DNA of 64,000 nt, from assembly GCA_039555135.1 (NCBI GenBank), contig CP114179.1:930001-994000 (forward strand), given 5' to 3'. Both the position numbers and the translations under genes were made by a program. The first letter of the stretch is position 1. Each line of letters starts with the position of its first letter. Below are positions 17,375 through 27,472 of the stretch, one piece after another. The DNA is from Phycisphaeraceae bacterium D3-23. GTDB taxonomy: Bacteria > Planctomycetota > Phycisphaerae > Phycisphaerales > Phycisphaeraceae. The notes under the pieces were generated by a model. The model was not told the DNA's origin. It ran no database searches and saw nothing but the letters and a program-made list of their open reading frames with translations.

Positions 17375-17507
17375 CGGCAAGCACACCCAACCGACCGGCC
17401 CGAATCAAGCGGTCCGCGGCGCGTCTGGTGGGACGCCCCGGGCCGCGTTTCTGTCGTGCGCAAAGACATAGCTATGATGCGGTGACCTTCCACTCCGGAG
17501 CCGTGCC

Positions 17508-17993
17508 ATGACCAACCCCGCAACCCATATTGGCGACGTCCAGGCCCTCGCGCTTCGCCCCGCGAAGGGCGAGCCGATCGTGCTGGTCAAACAGGTCACG
17601 GCCGAGCAGGACGGCGGCCTGCTTGAAGAAGCGCGCGGCGCGAAAAAGAAGCGCGGCGTCACGCTGCTCGCGGCCGGTCAATGGCCTGCGGTATGCGACG
17701 CCTTGGGGCGCGATGTGCCGTGGACCGCGCGTCGGGCGAACATCCTCATCGGGTGCGATGCCCTGCTGCAGCACCTGGGCAAGACCCTGTGCATCGGCGA
17801 CGACGTCCGGCTCGAAGCGACACTCGAAACCGTCCCGTGCGGCCATATCGAGTCGCTCACGCCCGGGCTCTTCGAGGCGCTCAAGCCCAAGGGACGCGGC
17901 GGGCTGTGCTGCCGGGTCGTCACCGGGGGCGTGATCCGTGTAGGCGATGTAGTACGGGTGGAAGACACCGTCGCGGCGGGCGAAACGGTTTAG
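17508..17993 (+). CDS. MOSC-domain protein
   Basis: A 161-residue protein made of a single MOSC (molybdenum cofactor sulfurase C-terminal) beta-barrel. It starts with 'HIGDVQALALRPAKGEPIVLVKQVTAEQDGGL', given here only as a pointer to residues 7-38. It has 'RRANILIGCDAL', 'GKTLCIGDDVRLEATLETVPCGHIE' and 'GGVIRVGDVVRVED'. The cysteine in 'VPCGHIE' sits where MOSC proteins carry the conserved Cys. Members act on molybdopterin-linked sulfur or N-hydroxylated substrates; the exact role is unknown. No moco genes are nearby. Confidence 0.85.
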   Translation: MTNPATHIGDVQALALRPAKGEPIVLVKQVTAEQDGGLLEEARGAKKKRGVTLLAAGQWPAVCDALGRDVPWTARRANILIGCDALLQHLGKTLCIGDDVRLEATLETVPCGHIESLTPGLFEALKPKGRGGLCCRVVTGGVIRVGDVVRVEDTVAAGETV

Positions 17994-18091
17994 CGCAGCG
18001 CCGACGACGCTTGCCGCAACGCGGACGTTATCATCATGCGGCTGACGCGATACTGCGCCGCCGTCTCACACCCGACTCCGGAGTCCACACC

Positions 18092-18568
18092 GTGAACGCA
18101 CGCGAAATCCGCAAGCTCATCACCGTCGACGACCTCCACGCCAACTGCAAGCTCGGCAAGCGCGGCTGCTGGGTGTGGACCGGCCCTCTGCATAGCGACG
18201 GCTATGGCGCATGGAACGCTGCGGGCCGACAGGTCAAGGCCCACCGGGCGTCCTACCTCCTCCAGGTCGGCCCCATCCCACGCGGCCGATTCGTCACGCA
18301 CACCTGCGACAACAAACGCTGCATCAACCCCGACCACCTCCATCTCGTCACCCACAAAACGCTCTACCTACACAACAAGAAGAACGGCCACGTCGCACGC
18401 GGCGAACGCAACGGCTTCGCGACCCTCACCGCTAAAGACGTCCGCCGCATCCGCAAGCTCGCGAAAGCCGGCAAGTACCCCCACCGCACAATCGGCGACA
18501 TGGTCGGCTGCCACCAGACCAACGTCACGCGCATCCTCAACGGCACGTACTGGGCGCACCTGAAGTAG
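18092..18568 (+). CDS. HNH endonuclease with C-terminal HTH
   Basis: A 158-residue protein. The HNH region has 'GCWVWTGPLHSDGYGAW', 'KAHRASYLL', 'VTHTCDNKRCINPDHLHLVTH', the ββα-metal arrangement with paired Cys and the catalytic His. A C-terminal helix-turn-helix ('RTIGDMVGCHQTNVTRILNG') would give DNA specificity. This layout is that of phage- and intron-associated homing-type HNH nucleases. No intron, phage gene or methyltransferase adjoins it, so it may be a solitary mobile gene. A GTG start is used, after GGAG (18080-18083). Confidence 0.8.
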   Translation: MNAREIRKLITVDDLHANCKLGKRGCWVWTGPLHSDGYGAWNAAGRQVKAHRASYLLQVGPIPRGRFVTHTCDNKRCINPDHLHLVTHKTLYLHNKKNGHVARGERNGFATLTAKDVRRIRKLAKAGKYPHRTIGDMVGCHQTNVTRILNGTYWAHLK

Positions 18569-18574
18569 AAAAAA

Positions 18575-18646
18575 GTCTAATCGTTGCCCAGTGGGTGGCG
18601 CGTGAGCGAACCGGGAAGCGCGCCGCCCGCTGGGCGACGGCTAAAC
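18575..18646. repeat. Palindromic repeat, family A, copy 3
   Basis: A degenerate left arm (GTCTAATCGTTGCCCAG) and an intact right arm ending GGGCGACGGCTAAAC, matching the copies at 1925-2000 and 7720-7794. It starts just after the HNH gene. Confidence 0.75.
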
Positions 18647-18684
18647 CGCTGCGCGTCTGCGCTCTAACGAACCACACAACACGC

Positions 18685-20928
18685 TCACCCGCGCGACCCC
18701 GGGAACAGCTCCGGGTCGGGCGCGGGGCCTGCGGCAGGGTTGACGATCGGCATCGCGCGGTCGTAGTTGCGTAGCAGCACAATCAGGTCGCGCCAGCCGG
18801 TGCGTGCGTTCTCGAGCGCATTGCCATCTTCGGCACCGCGGAGCGTCTGCTTGAACGTGTCGATCCGGCTCGCAAGTTCCCGACTGTAGCCCGCCTGCCC
18901 CGCGAGCTCGGTGATGCGGCTGAGCGACTGACTGATCCGGCGCGACTGCGCTGCGGACAGCCGGGGGTTGTCGAGCGTCTGCTGAACGATGCGGAACTGG
19001 AATCCGATGTGGTAGCTGAGCTGGGCTTCGAGGCCAAGTTCCTGCGTGATCGCGTCGCGTGCCTGAGTCACCAACACCCGCGCACACGCGCTGTAGTCCG
19101 GCGAATCGCCATCGGGCAACGCGCCTACGAGGTCCGCGCTGAGCGTGAGGTCTATAAATGCCTCACGCAGCAGCTCCCGTTTCTCGTCGCGGAGCCCGTC
19201 TCCCGCCGCGACCGCGATCAGCGCGTCCGTTGCACTATAGCCCGCGGCGAAGGCGTAGAACTTCACACCATGCGCCCGCTTCACGCCGCGCTCCGCCTGG
19301 TCCAGCCGAAGCATCGCGATCTCGAATGCGTCTTGTGCATCGAAGTACGAGAACGACTCCAGGTACTCCCGGCCGCGCTGCTGGAGCTGGAGCATCTCGG
19401 CATAGGCCTCGCCGCCGAAGGTCTCGAGTTCTTGTGTCGAAAATGTCTGCGCGATCGTCTGCTCCAGCGTCTCGCCCGCCTGCACCGCGAGGAAGCCGCG
19501 CGACGCCTGCGATCTGGCGTACTGGTAGTCCGACACCGCCCGGCGAAACTCGCGCTGCGCCTCGACCAGCTGTTCCACTTCACCGCCCGACAGCGCCGCC
19601 TGGCCCGCCGCGTAGGCCTCCTCCGCCAGCGCCCAGTCCGGCGGGGCCCAGCGCATCGCGTCGTCCGCCATTGCCGCCTGCCGCGCCTTCTCCGCCTCGC
19701 TGCGCATCGCAACCGCCTGCTCACGCTCGTCCATCTGCGCAACGTGATCCGCTACGGCGTATTCGACTGCGCCCGCCGCCTCACCGACTTCACGGTAAAC
19801 ACGAAACGCCGTATCCAGGTCCCCCGCCTCGTGCGCGCTGGCCGCCTGCTCGACCCGCGCCAGCAGCGCGTCGTAGTCCTCACGCAGCGCAGCGGGGATC
19901 GTCGTCTGCCGGAGCTGGTCCACAAGCGGCATCGCCTGCGCTCGTGCCTCAAGCACCGCCTGCTCACTGCGCTGCGGGCGCGGCGGCACGGGGTCAGCCG
20001 GCGCTGGCCCATCAACATCCGACGGATCACCACCGTCCCCGCCGCCCGGCGTCATGTCCGCCAGCTTGTCGTCGTGGCTGTTCGACGCCGCCTGCATCGC
20101 GAAAAAGCCCGCGGCGATGATGCCCAATAGCGCGACGATCCCCAGCCCGATCAGCAGCGGGTCGGGCCCGCCACGCTTGGCCCGTCGCCGGCGCGTCGGC
20201 GCGGCCGACCACAGCGCTTCGATGTCGTTGTCCTCGTTGTCGTAGCCCACGTAATCGCCATCGCCGTCGGCCCCGGGCTCTATCGCCGAACCCAACGTCT
20301 CAAACGATTCCTGCTCGCTCGTCACACCGTCGGGGATCGGCCGCAGCACCGCAGCGCCCGCGCGCGTCGGCGGGGCACTGCTGGATGCCCCCGCGCCACG
20401 CGCCGGCGGCGCAGTCGCAACCGGCGCACTCGACGGCGCAACGCGCGGCTTCACAGCCTCTGCCCGGCGCCCCGCCGCGATCGCGATCTGCGCCGCAGTA
20501 CGTTCTTCACCCGTCGTATACTGCAAACCCAGACGGTCCGTCTCGTCCGGCAGTGTCAGGTCCGCCTCGCACTTGGGGCACTTCTTCGCGTGCGGCGCGA
20601 CCTGCACAGCGCACGCATGGCACTTGCCCAGAAGCCGCGACACGCCGGGCACCCGTATCGCCGGCACCCAGAATTGGTGCGTCGTCGGGCCTCGCAGCGG
20701 AGTCTCCGGCTTGATCCGCCCCGCCATCACTTGATGCTTCAACACCTCGGCGCTAAAGCCCGGCATAAACGGCTTGCCCTCGTCCCGCACAAACCAAGGC
20801 CCCATCGCAAGCTGCGTCGCCTGCCGGCTCAGCGGCTCAAACAAACCGCCACACGCCCCGCAACGCGCCGGGTCCATCTGCGTGTTTCCGCAATAGGGAC
20901 AGCAAACATCAGCCACGGGCAACTCCAC
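18685..20928 (-). CDS. Zinc-ribbon/GYF-like protein with one TM helix and coiled coils
   Basis: A 747-residue protein. N-terminal zinc ribbon (CCPYCGNTQ...CGACGG, residues 9-28), a GYF_2-like stretch ('GPWFVRDEGKPFMPGFSAEVL' region, about 43-100, ending in 'FWVPAIRVPGVSRLLG'), then a second CxxC/CxxC ribbon (about 102-123). A disordered Pro/Ala/acidic linker and an Arg-rich patch lead to a transmembrane helix 'LLIGLGIVALLGIIAAGFFA'. The remaining ~460 residues are acidic and largely helical, probably extracytoplasmic. This is a recognisable planctomycetal architecture without a known function. Many genomes have several such GYF-containing proteins. It is transcribed alone, divergent from the CAP gene. 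Confidence 0.75.
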   Translation of the reverse strand: MELPVADVCCPYCGNTQMDPARCGACGGLFEPLSRQATQLAMGPWFVRDEGKPFMPGFSAEVLKHQVMAGRIKPETPLRGPTTHQFWVPAIRVPGVSRLLGKCHACAVQVAPHAKKCPKCEADLTLPDETDRLGLQYTTGEERTAAQIAIAAGRRAEAVKPRVAPSSAPVATAPPARGAGASSSAPPTRAGAAVLRPIPDGVTSEQESFETLGSAIEPGADGDGDYVGYDNEDNDIEALWSAAPTRRRRAKRGGPDPLLIGLGIVALLGIIAAGFFAMQAASNSHDDKLADMTPGGGDGGDPSDVDGPAPADPVPPRPQRSEQAVLEARAQAMPLVDQLRQTTIPAALREDYDALLARVEQAASAHEAGDLDTAFRVYREVGEAAGAVEYAVADHVAQMDEREQAVAMRSEAEKARQAAMADDAMRWAPPDWALAEEAYAAGQAALSGGEVEQLVEAQREFRRAVSDYQYARSQASRGFLAVQAGETLEQTIAQTFSTQELETFGGEAYAEMLQLQQRGREYLESFSYFDAQDAFEIAMLRLDQAERGVKRAHGVKFYAFAAGYSATDALIAVAAGDGLRDEKRELLREAFIDLTLSADLVGALPDGDSPDYSACARVLVTQARDAITQELGLEAQLSYHIGFQFRIVQQTLDNPRLSAAQSRRISQSLSRITELAGQAGYSRELASRIDTFKQTLRGAEDGNALENARTGWRDLIVLLRNYDRAMPIVNPAAGPAPDPELFPGSRG

Positions 20929-21136
20929 AAAAGGACAACATCAACCATTCAAGCCCGCTCGACCACAAGGCGGCGGCGCGAGGCCGGGCACTGTCAAACG
21001 GGGCGACCCACCAGCCGATTGCAGCAACAATTTCGGCCAGTTCGCGGGTTGGGGGTAGGCGGGGGCCCGCTCGGCCGATAGTATAGGGGACCCACCCGCC
21101 TTGCTATACCCAAGCCCCACACGACGGAGTACCACG

Positions 21137-22105
21137 ATGACCCTCCCGCGCACCGGCTGGCTCGCCACCCTGATGGCGTTGACGCTCTGCACCCTCGCCG
21201 TGTTACCCGCATCCGCGCAGGACGAACGCGAGATCGACATCATCGAGACGCTGGGCGAAGAGCAGGTCGCCGCCCGTGAAGCGCGCGAGCAGGCCGCCGC
21301 CGAACGCGAACACCGCGAGCGTCTCGAAGAACAATCACAGCTCCGCCAGGCGTTCCAGGAATACCTCGGCGTCGCCCGCCGCACCGCGACCCAGGCCGTC
21401 CGCGCCAAGGCCAGCCGCGCCGACGCCCAACAAATCACCCAGCTCCGCGAGCAGGCCCGCACCATCATCGACCGCCAAGGCCTCACCAAAGCGATGGTCC
21501 AGGCCGAGCTCGACCCGATCTACGAACGCCTCGACCAGATGCTCGTCCCCACCCAGGAAGAGCTCTACGCCGTCAACCCCCAGCTCCTCGAACTGCGCCG
21601 ACGTATCGCGCCCGGCAGCGGCAACGACGTCGACTGGATCGAAGAGATCGCCATCCAATACGCCCTCGCCACCAACAACCGCGAGCGCGAAGTGATCGCC
21701 GGCAACGTCGCCCAGCGCGACCCAAACCAGTTCGATACCACCGCCGGCGAAGCCGACGGCATCGACCTGTGCAACCGCCGACGCATGGTCCTGGGCCTCA
21801 ACCCACTGGCCGTCGACCACAAACTCATCCTCGCCGGCCGCGACCACTCCAACGACATGGCCACCCTCGGCTTCTTCGACCACACCTCCCCCGTCGCCGG
21901 CAAAGAGACCCCGTGGAAACGCGCAGAGCTCTTCGGCACCTCCGCCTCGGGTGAAAACATCGCCGCGGGCTACGGCAGCGAGCTGCAGGCCACCATGGGC
22001 TGGTGGTACTCACCGGGCCACCTCAAAAACATGATGGGCCAGGGACACAACCGCATCGGCCTGGGCACCCACGGCCAACACTACACCCAACTCTTTGGCC
22101 GCTAG
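21137..22105 (+). CDS. Secreted CAP-domain (SCP/PR1-like) protein
   Basis: A 322-residue protein. A signal peptide (residues 1-29, ending ASA|QDE) is followed by a Glu/Arg-rich helical region (30-130). The C-terminal CAP domain has 'CNRRRMVLGLNPLAVDHKLILAGRDHSNDMATLG', cited as residues ~212-245, then 'FFDHTS', 'ASGENIAAGYGS' and 'WYSPGHLKNMM'. The His and Glu residues that line the CAP cavity are present. Bacterial CAP proteins are extracellular and of varied function. A good Shine-Dalgarno (GGAG at 21126-21129) supports this start over an in-frame upstream codon. Confidence 0.9.
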   Translation: MTLPRTGWLATLMALTLCTLAVLPASAQDEREIDIIETLGEEQVAAREAREQAAAEREHRERLEEQSQLRQAFQEYLGVARRTATQAVRAKASRADAQQITQLREQARTIIDRQGLTKAMVQAELDPIYERLDQMLVPTQEELYAVNPQLLELRRRIAPGSGNDVDWIEEIAIQYALATNNREREVIAGNVAQRDPNQFDTTAGEADGIDLCNRRRMVLGLNPLAVDHKLILAGRDHSNDMATLGFFDHTSPVAGKETPWKRAELFGTSASGENIAAGYGSELQATMGWWYSPGHLKNMMGQGHNRIGLGTHGQHYTQLFGR

Positions 22106-22137
22106 CAGAGCCCCCCAAGCGTAGCCCACCCCTCTGA

Positions 22138-22159
22138 CCCCGCCACTGCGCGGGGTTTT
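22138..22159 (+). terminator. Rho-independent terminator after the CAP gene
   Basis: Stem CCCCGC / GCGGGG with a six-base loop, followed by TTTTC. It lies 32 bp after the stop at 22105. Confidence 0.75.
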
Positions 22160-22590
22160 CGATGCCCGATCGAGTATCCATGCCGACGGGATCGCCGAAC
22201 CCTCGTCAGCAGATCGGGCCACATGAATCCGATACGGCCTACCGCGCCTCGTTTCGGGTCGCTTTCGATGCCCTAAGCCACCGCACAAGGTCGTGGTGGT
22301 GATGACCTGGGCCCGACCGACAGGCCGGGCTGAACGGCAAAAACAACGAAAGCAGAGTTGGCAGGTTTTGGTCAACCGGAAGCCGGTCTGCACGCCACGA
22401 CACCGGCTGTTTGAGCTTCGGGCACCCACGCCCCTGAAAACAGCACAGCGCGGCCTCAATCAGTCCAGTTTCTTCGACGAATCTGGATAAAATCTCCTTT
22501 ACATCCCCCTATTTTTGTATATTGTATCCCAATATCAACTTTGGGCACGGGCCTGCTGTCGTCGGCATCGCCCTTACCCGCCCCCAACCG
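22160..22590. other. Spacer without recognisable gene
   Basis: No convincing coding frame, RNA gene or repeat is seen. The AT-rich stretch at 22485-22540 probably contains the promoter of the next gene, but no clean -35/-10 pair can be picked. Confidence 0.5.
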
Positions 22591-22603
22591 CTGGAGAACA
22601 GAC

Positions 22604-23361
22604 ATGCAACAACGGAAACACTCACGCCCCGCCACGACCCCACCACGTCGCCGAGCCCTGTTCGCCGGGTCATCGGCCCTGCCTGCGTGACGGCCACCCT
22701 GCTGGTGGGTCCGGCCCAGGCGGACGTCATCGCCCGATGGACGCCGGTCAGCGGGGACGCCACCGCGTCGGACTACCACAACACGACCCAGACCCCCGCC
22801 GCGGATGAGACGGCGTCGGGCGTCAGCGCCTCGACCCTCGCGCGGGTGAACCACGGCAACTTCACCAACGGCGGCACCAACTGGGCGGGCATCGCGACAC
22901 TGGGCAACGACGACACGGTCTACACCGAGTTCACCCTCACGCCCGGCGGGGGCCAGTCCATCGACTTCACGACCCTGACCTACACCACGGTGGGCAACTC
23001 GGAATCCAACACCGCCACGGGCATGACGATGTTCCTCAGCACGGACATCGGCGGGTTCGGGATCGCCAACAGCGTCGCGTCGGACACCGTCGACGCGGCC
23101 TCGATCACCGCGGGCGATCTGCGGTACGACCTGGACATCTCCTCCCTGACCGGCGTGGCCACGCCGGTCACCGTCCGGCTGTACATCGTGGACAACAACG
23201 ACGACGTCGGCCCCGGCGGGAACAGCTTCGCACCGCTGGCCGGCAGCAACTCCGCCACGGACGTCGGGCTGATCGTCAACGGCACGGTCGTGCCCGAGCC
23301 CGGGTCGCTGGCGCTGCTGTCGCTGGGCGGGCTGTTCATCGCCCGTCGCCGACGCGCCTGA
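22604..23361 (+). CDS. PEP-CTERM secreted protein, signal-peptide region frameshifted
   Basis: The mature protein (from about 22720) reads 'ADVIARWTPVSGDATASDYH' through a beta-rich domain to a C-terminal PEP-CTERM signal: 'VPEPGSLALLSLGG', a hydrophobic run and RRRRA. The ATG at 22604 has a strong Shine-Dalgarno (GGAG, 7 nt spacing) and encodes an Arg-rich signal-peptide start (MQQRKHSRPATTPPRRRALF). That frame stops at 22690, whereas the main frame has no good start. A one-base shift between about 22660 and 22690 joins them into a plausible 50-residue signal peptide. It may be an error or a mutation. PEP-CTERM proteins are exported and sorted by exosortase; none is in the window. Confidence 0.7.
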
Positions 23362-23481
23362 TTGGCGCAAGCAGCCTCCTTCCGCGTCGCGCTGCCGAGA
23401 GGCGGCGCGACGCTTTCGGGACCGCCGTCGCTGCTGTGGCGCGGTGGTCCACCGCCACCCCCATCTGATCAGGACGCTGCT

Positions 23482-24312
23482 ATGAAACGCCGGACTGTTG
23501 GCTTCACGTTGATCGAGCTTCTTGTCGTCATCTCGATCATCGCACTGCTGATCGGGATCCTCCTGCCGGCGCTGGGCGCGGCGCGCAAGGCCGCCCGCAA
23601 GACCGCGAACTCTACCCAGCTCCGCGGCTGCCACCAGGGCCTGGTCATCCACGCACAGGACAACAAAGGATACTTCCCCGGGCTGACCAGCAAGGGTGTC
23701 CTCGGCAACGCCGGCGACCTGGGCGTAGGGCCATCCACCGACATCTACTCGGTCAACAACCCCTTCGTTGGCGGCGCGACCACCCGGGCCCGCTCGGCCA
23801 TCCTGCTGAACACCAACATCGTCACCCCCGAGTACCTCATCAACCCCGGCGACACCGACCTCGTCCCCGCCACGAAAGACTCGCCGGTCAACGCCTTCCC
23901 CAACCTGTCCTACGCCATGCTGATGCTGCGCGACGACACGGCCGTCGGCGGGAACATCAACGGGCAGCCGCCGTTCGGATCGCGCGGGCAGGACTGGAAA
24001 GACTCGATGAACGGCTCGGCGATCGTCATGTCCGACCGCAACACCGGCAACGACGCCGACGCTCAGGTCAGCTCCGTCTGGACCGAGCAGGACGGCGGCA
24101 AGTGGGAAGGCACCGTCGTCCGCAACGACAACTCGACGAGCTTCGAGAACAGCCACCTCATCGACGCCAGCCGCTACGGCAGCGGGCCGACCATCGAGGG
24201 CGACAACCTTTTCGATGTCGGCACGGGGACGGCGGGTAGTTCGTTCTACAATGCCAACGCCGCGATGGTGATGCGCAACCTCTGCGACATCAACGCGATG
24301 GCGAATCAGTAA
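23482..24312 (+). CDS. Pseudopilin-like protein (prepilin N-terminal methylation signal)
   Basis: A 276-residue protein with a classic type IV prepilin leader: [28 protein letters not shown], cleavage after Gly with the conserved Glu5 of the mature protein. The C-terminal domain ('HAQDNKGYFPGLTSKG', 'LINPGDTDLVP') resembles the large planctomycetal family of pseudopilins, thought to be secreted or envelope-associated. AGGA 8 nt upstream supports the start. It lies 120 bp after the PEP-CTERM gene in the same direction and 108 bp before a sulfatase. Confidence 0.85.
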   Translation: MKRRTVGFTLIELLVVISIIALLIGILLPALGAARKAARKTANSTQLRGCHQGLVIHAQDNKGYFPGLTSKGVLGNAGDLGVGPSTDIYSVNNPFVGGATTRARSAILLNTNIVTPEYLINPGDTDLVPATKDSPVNAFPNLSYAMLMLRDDTAVGGNINGQPPFGSRGQDWKDSMNGSAIVMSDRNTGNDADAQVSSVWTEQDGGKWEGTVVRNDNSTSFENSHLIDASRYGSGPTIEGDNLFDVGTGTAGSSFYNANAAMVMRNLCDINAMANQ

Positions 24313-24420
24313 CGGCCACCCCGGGACAGAGCGGGGGGTCCGTCCCGGGGAGTCGCTGCGTCCAACCCGACCTACAAGTCACTTCGTTGACCCAACGATC
24401 CCAGCCCCGGAAAGCCCACG

Positions 24421-26232
24421 ATGATCCAGCGTTGTTACCTGACCGTGACCTGCCTCCTGTTTGTGTTGGCTTGCGGCACGAGCTGCGCCGCGCAGGCACC
24501 TGCGCAGCGAGTGGCAGCCGCGCCCGCCCCCGACACCCGGCCCAACATCCTCTTCATCGCGGTCGACGACCTCAACGACTGGATCGGCTGCCTGGGCGGG
24601 CACCCCCAGTCGGTCACGCCCAACTTCGACCGCCTCGCCGCGTCGGGCGTGCTGTTCACCAATGCCCACTGCCCCGCGCCGTCGTGCAACCCCTCGCGCT
24701 CCGCAATCATGACCGGCATCGCGCCCAACGTCTCGGGCATGTACCGCAACCAGCAGGACATGCGCCACGTCCTCCCCGACGCGCCCATCATGCCGCGCTA
24801 CTTCGCCGACCGAGCGGGCTACAACGCGATCGGCTCGGGGAAGATGCTGCACTACTTTATCGACGCCCCGTCCTGGGACGACTACTACCCCGACAAGGAA
24901 ACCGAGAACCCCTTCCCCCCCACCATGCAGCCGCCGTCCCGCCCGGTCTCGCTCCCACGCGCCGGCGACTGGCAGTACTACGAGACCGACTGGGGCCCCA
25001 TCGACGCGACCGACGAGGAGTACGGCGGGGACTACCGCGTCACGCAGTGGGTCGGTGACCAGCTCGGCCGGGAACACGACCAACCCTTCTTCCTGTGCTG
25101 CGGGCTCTACCGGCCCCACGAGCCGTGGTTTGTGCCGGTCGCGCACTTCGACGCCTTTCCGATCGAGGATATCCAGCTCCCGCCCGGCTACCTGGCCGAC
25201 GACTTGGCGGACCTCCCCGCCGAGGGCCAACGCCTCGGCCCCAACCGCTACTTCGATCACATCCAAAACGAGGGCCAGTGGAAGCAGGGCGTGCAGGGCT
25301 ACCTCGCGTCGATCCGCTACGCCGACGCGATGCTCGGCCACGTGCTGGACGCGCTCGACAACGGGCCCAACGCCGACAACACCATCGTCGTCCTGTGGAG
25401 CGACCACGGCTGGCACCTGGGCGAGAAAGAGCACTGGCAGAAGTACACCGGCTGGCGTGCGTGTACCCGTGTGCCGCTCATGGTCCGCGTACCGGCGGGG
25501 ATCAGTACGCTTGCAACCGGCACGGCCGCAGGGACGGTCTGCGACGAGCCGGTGTCGCTGCTGAGCTTGTTCCCGACGCTGACCGAGTTGGCCGGCATCG
25601 AACACAAGGACGACAACGATGCGCCGTCGATCGTGCCGCTGCTGCGCTACGGCGCGGCGAGCGCGGGCGAGCCGTGGGACCACGTCGCCGTCACCTACCT
25701 CGACCGGCCCGGGTCCTACAGCATCAGCGACAACGACTACCGCTACATCCACTACGCCGACGGCGGCGAAGAGCTGTACTACATCCCCGACGATCCTTAC
25801 GAGTGGAACAACCTCGCCGACAACCCCGAGCACGCCGGCCGACTCGCGGCGCTGCGGGCAATGGGCCCGACCGAGTTCGCCCCCATGCCCCCGGAACCCG
25901 AGCCCGCCGCAGACGCCCCCGAGATCGACCCCGACGCCACCCTCACTTTCATCCCCGCCACCCGCGAAGACCCGCCCGCCTCTGAGCCCGAGGGCGAGCC
26001 GTTCCGCATCCGCTTCATCAACCGCACCGACATCCCCGTCGTGATGCACTGGATCGACCGCGACGGCGTGTTGCAGCCGTACGCCACCATCCCGCCCGGC
26101 CGGCAACAGCGGCAATCCACCCGCATCGGCGCGGCCTGGCAGATCCAGACCGAAGACGGCACCCCCCTAGGCCACTTCGTCGTCGATGCCCACGCCGGCC
26201 AAGCCGTCGTCCCCGCCGACGCCAACGAGTAA
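24421..26232 (+). CDS. Sulfatase (iduronate-2-sulfatase-like) with C-terminal VHL-beta-like domain
   Basis: A 603-residue exported sulfatase. A signal peptide (1-24) is followed by '[16 protein letters not shown]' with the metal-binding Asp pair. The sulfatase signature C-x-P-S-R is at Cys89 ([12 protein letters not shown]), the cysteine converted to formylglycine. Later come '[14 protein letters not shown]' and '[11 protein letters not shown]'. After the sulfatase ends near residue 480, a Pro/Glu/Asp linker leads to ~65 residues starting '[23 protein letters not shown]' and continuing '[14 protein letters not shown]', which resemble the beta domain of the VHL tumour suppressor. Such a fusion is unusual. 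It likely desulfates polysaccharides; the substrate is unknown. A strong terminator follows. Confidence 0.9.
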   Translation: MIQRCYLTVTCLLFVLACGTSCAAQAPAQRVAAAPAPDTRPNILFIAVDDLNDWIGCLGGHPQSVTPNFDRLAASGVLFTNAHCPAPSCNPSRSAIMTGIAPNVSGMYRNQQDMRHVLPDAPIMPRYFADRAGYNAIGSGKMLHYFIDAPSWDDYYPDKETENPFPPTMQPPSRPVSLPRAGDWQYYETDWGPIDATDEEYGGDYRVTQWVGDQLGREHDQPFFLCCGLYRPHEPWFVPVAHFDAFPIEDIQLPPGYLADDLADLPAEGQRLGPNRYFDHIQNEGQWKQGVQGYLASIRYADAMLGHVLDALDNGPNADNTIVVLWSDHGWHLGEKEHWQKYTGWRACTRVPLMVRVPAGISTLATGTAAGTVCDEPVSLLSLFPTLTELAGIEHKDDNDAPSIVPLLRYGAASAGEPWDHVAVTYLDRPGSYSISDNDYRYIHYADGGEELYYIPDDPYEWNNLADNPEHAGRLAALRAMGPTEFAPMPPEPEPAADAPEIDPDATLTFIPATREDPPASEPEGEPFRIRFINRTDIPVVMHWIDRDGVLQPYATIPPGRQQRQSTRIGAAWQIQTEDGTPLGHFVVDAHAGQAVVPADANE

Positions 26233-26290
26233 CACGCTCGGACCAAGCGCCCCCCACACAAACCCATACACAAACCCCCGGACTGCCCCC

Positions 26291-26322
26291 GACTGCCCGC
26301 TTCAGCGGGCAGTCTTTTCTTT
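26291..26322 (+). terminator. Rho-independent terminator after the sulfatase
   Basis: A 10-bp stem (GACTGCCCGC / GCGGGCAGTC) with a TTCA loop is followed by TTTTCTTT. The same hairpin recurs at 27441, 31700 (opposite strand) and 56688. Confidence 0.9.
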
Positions 26323-26435
26323 GCCCCCCACCTCTTGCCAACACCCCACCCCGGACTTTCCCCTACCCCAACCCCACAATCCCCCGTACACTAGAGACAA
26401 CCCTGTCTTATCAATCACATCCACACTCTCCCGTC

Positions 26436-27344
26436 ATGCCACACCCCAAGCCACAAACCCCAACGCCCAAACCCATGTGCGTCGCACGCTCCCGCTTCCG
26501 GGCCTTCACCCTCGTCGAGCTCCTCGTCGTCATCTCCATCATCGCCCTGCTCATCGCCATCCTCATGCCCGCACTCGCCAGCGGACGACGCGCCGCGCAG
26601 CTCGCGCAGTCCCTCTCCAACCTCCGACAGATCGGCATCGCCTCCGCCGCATACGCCGCCGACAACGACGGCTCGCCCCCCTTCGTCCCCACCGGCGAGC
26701 AGTACGGCACCACCGTCATCACCGCCGGCTGGTGCACCTGGTCCTTCGGCGGAAAGTTCAACGACCCCTACTGGGCCTCACGCTCCGGCGGCATCTTCGA
26801 CCTCGCGCCCGACGGCCGACCCATCAACGCCTACGTCTACAGCGAAAAACTACACCCGCCCGTCACCGGCACCATCGGCTACTCCGGCCACGAACGACCC
26901 GCCAACGAATCACAACGCATCGAAAACCTCGAACTCGAAGTCTTCCGATCCCCACGCGACATCGCCACCATGCAACGCACCTGGCCCAACCCCATCTACG
27001 ACGCCAGCAGCTACGACGACGTCGGCACCTCCTACCACTCCAACAAAAAATGGGTCCTCCAGTTCCGCGACGCCGGCCTCAACATCAACGACGCCTTCCA
27101 ACGCGGACACCGCGCCTTCAAAACAACTTCAGGCATCGACCCCTCACGCTTCGTCCTCTACCACGACCAGGTCGCCGACGTCATCCTCACCCCATGGTCC
27201 CCCGGCCTCCCCGTCGTCAACGCCGACTTCGGACGGGAAAACCAATCCGCCATGACCTACTTCGACGGCCACGCCAACCTCACCGAAATCCAGCCCAACC
27301 AACCCGAAGGCGACGACTACACCTTCACGATCGACACCGACTGA
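26436..27344 (+). CDS. Pseudopilin-like protein
   Basis: A 302-residue protein with a long basic leader and a prepilin signal ('[20 protein letters not shown]', cleavage expected before the Phe of FTLVE; the residue before it is Ala, not the usual Gly). The rest is the planctomycetal pseudopilin domain: '[20 protein letters not shown]', '[14 protein letters not shown]', ending '[19 protein letters not shown]'. It is a paralogue of 23482-24312 only in the first ~40 residues. It is located in the run of exported proteins. Confidence 0.85.
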   Translation: MPHPKPQTPTPKPMCVARSRFRAFTLVELLVVISIIALLIAILMPALASGRRAAQLAQSLSNLRQIGIASAAYAADNDGSPPFVPTGEQYGTTVITAGWCTWSFGGKFNDPYWASRSGGIFDLAPDGRPINAYVYSEKLHPPVTGTIGYSGHERPANESQRIENLELEVFRSPRDIATMQRTWPNPIYDASSYDDVGTSYHSNKKWVLQFRDAGLNINDAFQRGHRAFKTTSGIDPSRFVLYHDQVADVILTPWSPGLPVVNADFGRENQSAMTYFDGHANLTEIQPNQPEGDDYTFTIDTD

Positions 27345-27440
27345 TTCCCCTCGGGTGCCACATCGCCGGGTGCCACATCGCGAGTCCGCGAGCTTTGTGC
27401 CTATAAACAGACGGACACATTCCCCAACCCCCACCCCGGA

Positions 27441-27462
27441 CTGCCCGCTTCAGCGGGCAGTA
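27441..27462. repeat. Hairpin repeat identical to the sulfatase terminator stem
   Basis: ACTGCCCGC-TTCA-GCGGGCAGT, a perfect palindrome, but here without a T-tract. It lies 11 bp before the next start codon, where it could affect translation. Confidence 0.65.
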
Positions 27463-27472
27463 AACTACCCCC

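Noticed and set aside
22456-24156. 566-codon minus-strand open frame
   Set aside because: It lies opposite the PEP-CTERM and pseudopilin genes, which have recognisable signals; antisense frames are common at this GC content.
24379-26115. 578-codon minus-strand open frame
   Set aside because: Antisense to the sulfatase, with low-complexity Gly/Val/Arg composition.
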